Assembly: GCA_013368315.1 (NCBI GenBank)
Contig: JAACJM010000110.1
Span: 124,001-188,000 of the forward strand
Origin: Tetrapyrgos nigripes
Lineage: Eukaryota; Basidiomycota; Agaricomycetes; Agaricales; Campanellaceae
Direction of reading: 5' to 3'
Length of the DNA: 64,000 bases
The translations under genes and the position numbers were made by a program. Positions 57,456 through 64,000 of the stretch are shown here, piece by piece. The stretch's first letter is position 1. Every line of letters begins with the position of its first letter. A model generated the notes under the pieces. That model ran no database searches. It was not told where the DNA came from and worked only from the letters and a program-made list of their open reading frames with translations.

Positions 57456-60400
57456 CTACATGTCTGCATACCCCTCCGTTTGATACACATCTGCATTGTG
57501 ATTGAAGGGTTCCTCACCGTCCTCTGGCCCAAGATTGTCCTCGCCCAGTAGTACGTCGTCTTCATTTTCCTCCCCACTTTCCTCAGGCTCTTCATTATAC
57601 TTGTAACCATAATCTGCTTCCTCATCCTCGTCTACTGCTACGTCCCCAACCTCCTCGTAGTCTTGTAAACCAGTTGGTGGTTCCTCTGGCGCGATAGGAA
57701 TCTTCAGTGATGGATCTTCCGAGTCGTCGTCATCTTCCCACTCAGACTCCGGCACACTGGCAGAAGAAGCTCGGGTCTTTGGTAGTTGATGCCCAAGACC
57801 AATCCCAGGAATGAACCGTGCAAACATGTCCCTATCGGAAAAGCTGAGGTACATGAGCATATAAAACACGGAAAGCTTAAGAGGTAATGAAACTCACATT
57901 CCAATGTCAAATCTCCACCAATCTTCATGCTTGTCAGATGCCTTTCGTGCCAGCTTTGATGGGCCGATGATAGTATTCGTCCGACCCATACTAAAGGTAG
58001 GGATGAGATGTACAGCCCGTACAACATCATGTGGGTCCACAAATCCAAAAGCGCCTTCCGGGTCATTAGCATCCACAAAGCCCACCTTGGGAAGACGCTT
58101 CTTCGCCAGGTCGAAAGAATGGTCATCATCAAGTGCCAGCCAGCGGACCCACAAAAAGTCCATTGGTTTATAGGACACCTCACTAGCCAGCTTGACTTCG
58201 GCATGGAAGATTCCTATAACACGCGCATACAAGTGAGAGTTATCTTGAGCGCGAAGCATGATGTCGGCATTGGTACGTGGGTTGATGGGATCTTGGCTGC
58301 GTCGCATGTCATAGGTGGTGTAATTGATTCGCAAGACTTTATGGGAGTAGATGCGATCATGGAGGACACGGATAGATGCTCGTTCTGGAAGGGTGATATC
58401 CCATTCAAATTTTCCGGGTACTAACCTGGAATACAGGTGCGACCTCAAATCCTTATAAAAATCCTGAGCAATATTAGATATGGGTAATAATATTTAATGG
58501 CCCGCCAGACTCACCTTGATAGCTGGGTCCCTAGAGTTCTTGTTCATCCAGGTCTGAATATTCATCCAGATGGAAGTGTCCTCCGAAATAGTGTAGGACG
58601 TTTTTGGAGAAGAAAAGTGTAAAGGATCCGAGTGAGAGAAAGGAACAACGTGAGATGACTGAGAGGATTCCTTGGCGCCGGAAGCCTGTTTGGTTTTGGT
58701 CTTCTCGATGAGGCGTTTGCGATGCTCTTGTTTGGTGACTTGGTGTGTAAAATTGAAGACACGGTTGGTACGGTTATAGAATCGTTTGATTCGGCGATGT
58801 TCTAGCTCGCCCTAGATAGAATAGTAAGGTCAGGAAACACACGAATCAAATAAACTTGCCACGTACTATCTGAGTATTGTAATTGTCAGTGGTACCATAA
58901 CGACGGATGAACCAGGGATAATGACCGATAGCATGGAACTTGTATGTTGAGAGACTGAAGGTCTTCCCTTTGGCGACAGTTGGAGTCTCTTTGGCTTTCC
59001 CTTTACTCCGAGTCCGAGCCTGCTCTTTGTTTCCACTCTTCTTTGCATTCCGCCTACCCCTAGCAGCTGTCTCCTTCGGTATCTCCTTAGTTTGAAATTT
59101 CCTGCATACCTTCTCCTCAAATGTCCGCATAGAGCTCCCAACGTCGGTGATCTTGTCATCCAGTATGCCAAGAGAAATGTCAGAATGGATCCGAAACTTG
59201 GCCAGGCAATGGAATGCGGCAAGGTCGAAAAGACAGTCAAGGATATTGTCGTTGTGTTCCTTCACAAGTCCGTCAAAGACAGGTATTGCAACCTGCAATC
59301 AATGTCAGCGTCTATGACCCCTCCAGCTGATACGAGAGTAACCTGAACCATACCTGAAGCATATCTTCAAAGTCCCAGGCTGCAAGTTGCTTCATGGCCG
59401 AAGTGTTGTTTCGCATTCTCCGAATGGTGGAGTGACCAAATGTAGGAACCATACGATACCTGTTCCACGTTAGAACTAGTCAAGCTCTTAAAGAACGTAA
59501 CACGTACCGTGCGTCCATTTCCTGTACAGTGTCGTGCCCATATGCTATAAGAATTCGTATGAGGTGAGTGAGTAGCGCCTTCCAGACGCCAAGCTCAAGC
59601 TCATGCAATACATCGGGAACAAACATCTCGTAAAAGTTGACACCGAACTGGAAAAAACGTTCGGAGAAAGTGTTCTGAAGAAAGAGATATGAGCAAGTAT
59701 CCTCGAAATAGTCAAGCTAACAATTTACCCGGACAGTAGTAAGACATAGCGGCTGCAACAGTCGTTCCACAGCTGCACAAGCAATGCGATATCCGTATTC
59801 AAATATCCACTTCCTCACGCTCTCAATTAAACCCCTTCGTTGCTCTGAATCAACCCGCCACTGAGTCCGATGACGTTGACGGTCCCGAAACATTCCGAGT
59901 TGATGAATCTGTTCTTTTTTGACCAGACAATGAGGGCAGGGGCGGCCACCAAGATTGCAAATAGTAGCCAGAATGACCCTGTGAGATAGATTGAGAGGAG
60001 GGTATGTTAAATAGTCTAAATAAATACGCACTTTTCTGGATAGTCTGCTGAATAGGTGAAAAACCGAGGAAAGATTCTCCGGAGAACACCATCACTACAA
60101 ACAATCTCGATACCGTGCTCATATGCCTCCATGAAATCCTTGTCCAGTATGAGGGCCCAGATAGCTTGTACAAGCTCTCGTTTGAGATGAGTGAGGGTCG
60201 CTGCACTGGCTGGAGCTTGAAAGTTTGCTCGATACACGTCCTGGAGATTGGCAGGTAGCTGGAGGTATATTAGCAGTGCGATCTTCAGGGTAAAAATGAA
60301 ACCCACCTTCGGGATATAGGCCAGATGATTGACGGCAAATGAGGAGGGCTTGGAGCGCTGATACTTTGACTGATTCCCAAAGTACAGGTAAATCGGCCAC

Positions 60401-61782
60401 ATGGATTTCTCTCCGAATTGGGACAACTGGGTCTCATCAGACCATACCATCATTCCCACCGGCACATTTTCCACCACTTGTCCATCAGCTGTTTTCCGAG
60501 CTGCGTGGTGGTGCTGGATATGATCATATTCCTCGATGTAGGCATCTGAATTGTAAAGTTCCTGATGAAGGCGGACATCATCATTGCGCTCGTGCAAGGT
60601 ATCAAACTTCTGAAAAAGTTTGAAGGGCACGTAATGAAAGCCCTGTGATCTCTCCGACTGACAAACTTCCTTGATGATTTCCAGTGGTTTGCGATAGAAG
60701 ACTTCATCCACTTCTAGCGAGCGTGCCCTAGACTCGGACTGACAGAAGTTATCCGCAGGAAGGGGTAACTTGACGGAAGTCTTTCTCCAGCCATCTTGAG
60801 CACTCAGATCATGCTCTGGACCGAGAGCCTCATCCATGGTCTTCACTACTACGTCTGCACTGAAACCCTTCAAATGCTCCTTGTCATAGTCATCTTGAAG
60901 GAGTACATCATTTACGAGGTTGTCGAGATCGGCAAGTGACTTGGAGTCATGTCCATTGTAGAACCAGCTCATGAGATGGAAAACGGTGGCGTTGAGAAAA
61001 GGAGTGAAGATGTTTTTGTTAATGGAAGAGGTACTGTCGACGACGGCCTTCACTGCAGATCCGAAGATAGAGAGAGGTTCAGCAGGTGGTGGGCATGGAA
61101 ATCCCGGACCTTCACACACTGCTGCGATGGGTGTCTGCAGGTCAGGAATAGACTTCGGCAACTGTGGGTAGGAACGATAAATGTCGTATTCGTTGGGTTC
61201 AGTGTTAATCCAGGTTTCGAGTGCTACAGGGGCCGGCTCTGGCTCTGGCTCTGGAGCTGCAGCGACTGCTGGAGGAGGCGTCGGCTGTTCGGGAGTAGAA
61301 GGTCGGAGCAATGGAGCAAAAATGCGAGGGTATGCCTGAGTAAGACTGGGAAGTCTCTCCTGATGGCGAGTAGGAAATGAACGCTTCCGGCCTGTACGCA
61401 AGGGCTTCAAAATGTTTGGAAGAGGACGAGGAGGCAGAGGAGTTGGTGATTTTTGTCTGGGTTCATCATCTACAGACATTGGTGAGATGGGATTGTTGAG
61501 GTCAGGGATGGGCATTGGTTCTGGCGTAGAAGCAGACTGTAAAATGATGTCAGGATCTGATCTTGTACCAGCGAAAAAAATTTCTTCACCCACCTCTGAG
61601 TAGCTGGACACATCACTTGCACCAGCAAGCCTCGGTACCTTTGGGTTTCGTTGGTCTTTAGGAATAAGCTTCAGCTTAGGTCCTGCACCGGCGCAGTTGG
61701 GTTTTGCTGTCCAATGCCTCTGCCGGTCAGCGATACTTGGAAAATCGCCACCACATTTGTTACAGCGGTACGTCTTCGCCAT
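57456..61782 (-). CDS. Plavaka-like fungal transposase (1312 aa, intact)
   Basis: Eight exons on the minus strand (61782-60032, 59978-59729, 59674-59508, 59459-59354, 59292-58867, 58811-58515, 58463-57898, 57831-57456) join in frame at GT-AG sites. The start is MAKTYRCNKCGG, opening a C2H2-type finger (YRCNKCGGDF...RQRHW) likely to bind the element ends. A Pro/Ser linker follows. The central part has WSDETQLSQFG, CNLGGRPCPHCLVKK and PDVLHELELGVWKAL. A Lys-rich segment, a conserved C-terminal domain (VRWLALDDDH, AVHLIPTF) and a very acidic tail follow. The layout matches the CACTA-related Plavaka group and relatives in agarics (family knowledge); exact subfamily uncertain. No stops or frameshifts, so it could be active. 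Terminal repeats of the element were not located. Confidence 0.85.
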
Positions 61783-62508
61783 GATGAGAAGAAGCAATGA
61801 AAAAAAGAGCAATAGTCTATAGTTCATCTGCAAAAGATAGACACTGTTAGTGAAACCGGACTAGAGAGTTTAACATGCGCTTACATACCTAGACACGAAC
61901 TTGAAAAGCTGTCCATGTTGTATCACAGTGAAAGCCATCCCTTTGCAGCCTTAATACAAGTTATTCAACAAACTGGCTTCCCATGCGGCTCGCTGTGTGG
62001 GACCTTGTGAGATAATTTGGACGTAGTGATTCGACACAAGAAGGTTTTCGCAGCAGAGGATTACTAACTGTGGGACTGATCCATTAATGCATGGAGAAAG
62101 GAATAAGAAGAGAATACTCACGTCTTAAACTAACTTTCATTTAGCGAACCAAGAGCTGTACGTCTCGCAGATGATCCACTGACCTGGGCGTAGAAGCAAG
62201 CCCAAACACATTTTCCCTTGTCTCCGACATCCTCCGCTGGTCTCCAAGCCTTCGTCATCCCATCCAGATGACATCCTTGAGTTGAATGATGTGGTCAGCA
62301 TGCTCGCTGACAGAGAGACAGTTGAAGGAGACCTAGATGGGGCCGGGGATCGGGACAGGGACGTTCCTTCATCAAAGTTATTGGTGCAGCCTCGGGACTA
62401 ATGGTTGCAGCACCAGCCCAGCAGATAGTAAATAGACATTTGGTATTGTCCGTTGACTGCTTTCATATATACATAGACACACAAAAAAAAAAATACAATG
62501 GTACAAGA
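61783..62508. other. 5' flank of the Plavaka-like gene and spacer
   Basis: No gene seen. The frame of the transposase stays open for 17 codons upstream to 61833 with a hydrophobic leader, but the finger starting at 61782 is the better start. The element's terminal inverted repeat should lie in this stretch or just beyond, but I could not identify it. Confidence 0.4.
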
Positions 62509-62839
62509 TACAGTGGGTCAAAAAATTGTCCACATGTTTCGCATTTTTGGAAAGATTGCCAATTTAAGCAATACTGAGTAGAGATATTGAAATGTGGTCA
62601 GTGATGGGCAGAACGCCCTTGATAAGAGCTACAATAATCTGTTTTATTTGTCCTATTTGGCTCAAAACTCATGGAGATATGATTGATTTAAAATGGTATG
62701 TCATTTGGACAATTTTTTGAGTTGCCACTTCAAAATCAGTATTGTAACTATGTGATGTCTCATAGATGACATCATAAGTGGAGTTGTACAATGATGCAAT
62801 GGCTACATCATAATGATATCATAGCTGCCAGCTGGACCA

Positions 62840-62850
62840 TATATAAGGGC
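62840..62850 (+). promoter_or_regulatory. TATA box of the Tc1-type transposase
   Basis: CATATATAAGGG lies about 40 bp upstream of the preferred start codon at 62881 and argues against starting at the ATG at 62791, which lies before it. Confidence 0.5.
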
Positions 62851-62880
62851 ATCCAGTTGTTCTATAGCCCTCATCAAATC

Positions 62881-63897
62881 ATGAGACCCATCACATCCAC
62901 CCAGAAAGACAATATCCTCTCTCTCCTCCAAACTTCTGCTTCATCCAGGGAAATCTCTGCTAAAACTGGGGTATCCAAGTCAAAGATTGCTTCTCTGGCC
63001 AAAGAGATGTATCCTGACAAGGAGAACCATCAAGCAGGGCGTCCTAGAAAGCTGTCTACCACTGATGAACGTGCTGCTATCCAACAAATCAACACTGGCA
63101 AAGCTGAAAATGCTACAGAAGTGGCCAGAAACATCAATCCCCTCCTTGACCAACCTGTCTCCACCCAAACCATTCGAAATTCCCTTCTCAGGCATGATGT
63201 GGACACATCTAAAACGAAGAAGAAGCCCAAACTCACTGCAGCTCACAGGAAGGCTCGTTTAAACTTTGCACAGAAGTACAGAAACTGGACTGTGGATGAC
63301 TGGAAAAGGGTTATTTGGTCAGATGAGACTAAAATCAATCGATATGGGTCAGATGGACAGCAGTATGTGTGGGGGAGGAAGGGTGAATCCTTGGGAGAGA
63401 GAAATGTGGTGGAAACAGTCAAATTTGGAGGAGGAAATATCATGGTGTGGGGATGTATGGGGTGGGAAGGAGTTGGAAACATGGCAGAGGTGGAGGGCAG
63501 GATGAATGCAGAGCAGTATGTGGACATTTTGGAGAACAACCTTCTGGAGAGCATGGATATTTTGGGTGTTGATCCAGAGGTGGCCATTTTACAGCAAGAC
63601 AATGATCCTAAACACAAGTCAAAACTGGCCACCAAGTGGTTTGAAGACAACAACATCCATTGCATGAGCTGGCCTGCTCAATCTCCTGACCTGAACCCCA
63701 TTGAACACCTCTGGACAACCCTCAAACACAAGCTCAATGGATATGACACAGCACCCTCTGGAGTTTGGGAAATATGGGACAGAGCAGCTGAAAAGTGGGA
63801 TGAAATCACAGAAGAAGATTGTCAGAAATTGATCAGGAGCATGCCTAGAAGGATTGAGGCTGTGTTGAAGGCCAAAGGAGGGCATACCAAGTACTGA
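62881..63897 (+). CDS. Tc1-type DD34E transposase
   Basis: Cut-and-paste transposase of 338 residues from MRPITSTQKDN, the usual Tc1 length. N-terminal paired helix-turn-helix DNA-binding region (SSREISAKTGVSKSKIASLA) includes a GRPRKLS AT-hook-like link. The catalytic triad is D148 (WSDETKINRYG), D240 (QQDNDPKHKS) and E275 (SPDLNPIEHLW), with 34 residues between the last two. No introns, stops or frameshifts. An ATG 90 bp upstream keeps the frame open but precedes the TATA box, so the shorter start is preferred. Potentially active provided the right terminal repeat is complete outside the window. Confidence 0.95.
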   Translation: MRPITSTQKDNILSLLQTSASSREISAKTGVSKSKIASLAKEMYPDKENHQAGRPRKLSTTDERAAIQQINTGKAENATEVARNINPLLDQPVSTQTIRNSLLRHDVDTSKTKKKPKLTAAHRKARLNFAQKYRNWTVDDWKRVIWSDETKINRYGSDGQQYVWGRKGESLGERNVVETVKFGGGNIMVWGCMGWEGVGNMAEVEGRMNAEQYVDILENNLLESMDILGVDPEVAILQQDNDPKHKSKLATKWFEDNNIHCMSWPAQSPDLNPIEHLWTTLKHKLNGYDTAPSGVWEIWDRAAEKWDEITEEDCQKLIRSMPRRIEAVLKAKGGHTKY

Positions 63898-64000
63898 GCT
63901 AGCACTTTCTGTATTTTCACTTGCATGTCAAAAAATTGTCCAAATGACATACCATTTTAAATCAGTCATATCTCCATGAGTTTTAAGCCAAATAAGACAA

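Larger units (their letters stand above)
62511..64000 (+). mobile_element. Tc1-type DNA transposon, right end outside the window
   Basis: Begins CAGTGGGTCAAAAAATTGTCC after TA (62509-62510), the expected Tc1/mariner terminus and target. An inner repeat at 62640-62720 (TTTATTTGTCCTATTTGG ... GGACAATTTTTTGAG) recurs inverted at 63925-64000. The outer right terminus is not in the window. The transposase between is intact. Confidence 0.92.

Overview
The window looks like a transposon-dense region of an Agaricomycete (mushroom-forming basidiomycete) nuclear genome. The evidence is 43-60 bp GT-AG introns splitting nearly every gene, Plavaka-like fungal transposases, a DUF6532-type gene, fungal Helitron (DUF6570/Pif1) debris and Ty1/copia elements. 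No tRNA, rRNA or CRISPR array was recognised. Only two genes look like ordinary intact host genes: an OPT-family oligopeptide transporter (2012-4646) and a secreted epoxide-hydrolase-like alpha/beta hydrolase (42567-43930).

Layout. 1-1011: two neighbouring copies of a foldback element. 2012-4646: OPT transporter. 5244-5611: solo copia LTR with target-site duplication (TSD) ATAAT. 5827-7860: a degenerate MYND-finger gene and a decayed coiled-coil gene. 8165-14170: a broken Plavaka-type transposase, interrupted by a hAT-like element with an 8-bp TSD and probably by a second TATAG-rich insert. 14400-16681: DUF6532-like gene. 16682-18305: decayed unknown coding sequence. About 18.7-23.2 kb: a truncated second copia family (copia-B) carrying a nested 494-bp solo LTR with TSD TTGTG. 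23578-26916: tandem repeats, then a large inverted-repeat structure around a 2.1-kb array of an 11-bp minisatellite. 28063-29832: Helitron-type DUF6570 pseudogene. 29878-36916: decayed copia-A copy (TSD TATAT). 36.9-42.5 kb: mostly unassignable sequence with a Pif1 helicase remnant. 42567-45642: hydrolase and a truncated SDR pseudogene. 45896-52992: a young copia-A copy with one intact 1978-aa polyprotein (TSD ACATC, LTRs differing at 2 of 369 positions by eye). 53376-55140: Pif1-helicase C-terminus joined to a cysteine-protease-like domain, with frameshifts. 57456-61782: an intact 1312-aa Plavaka-like transposase (8 exons). 62511-64000: a Tc1-type DD34E transposon running off the window.

Two themes link the regions. 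First, all three copia elements whose primer-binding site (PBS) is visible carry the same 12-nt site, complementary to the anticodon arm of initiator methionine tRNA, which implies half-tRNA priming. Second, decay is concentrated at CpG: the stops in copia-B and one in the Plavaka pseudogene are TGA where CGA is plausible, the LTRs of the older copia-A copy differ mostly at CpG-derived sites, and every readable unit of the 11-bp satellite carries CG, TG or CA at one fixed position. This fits cytosine methylation and deamination of repeats while the host genes stay intact.
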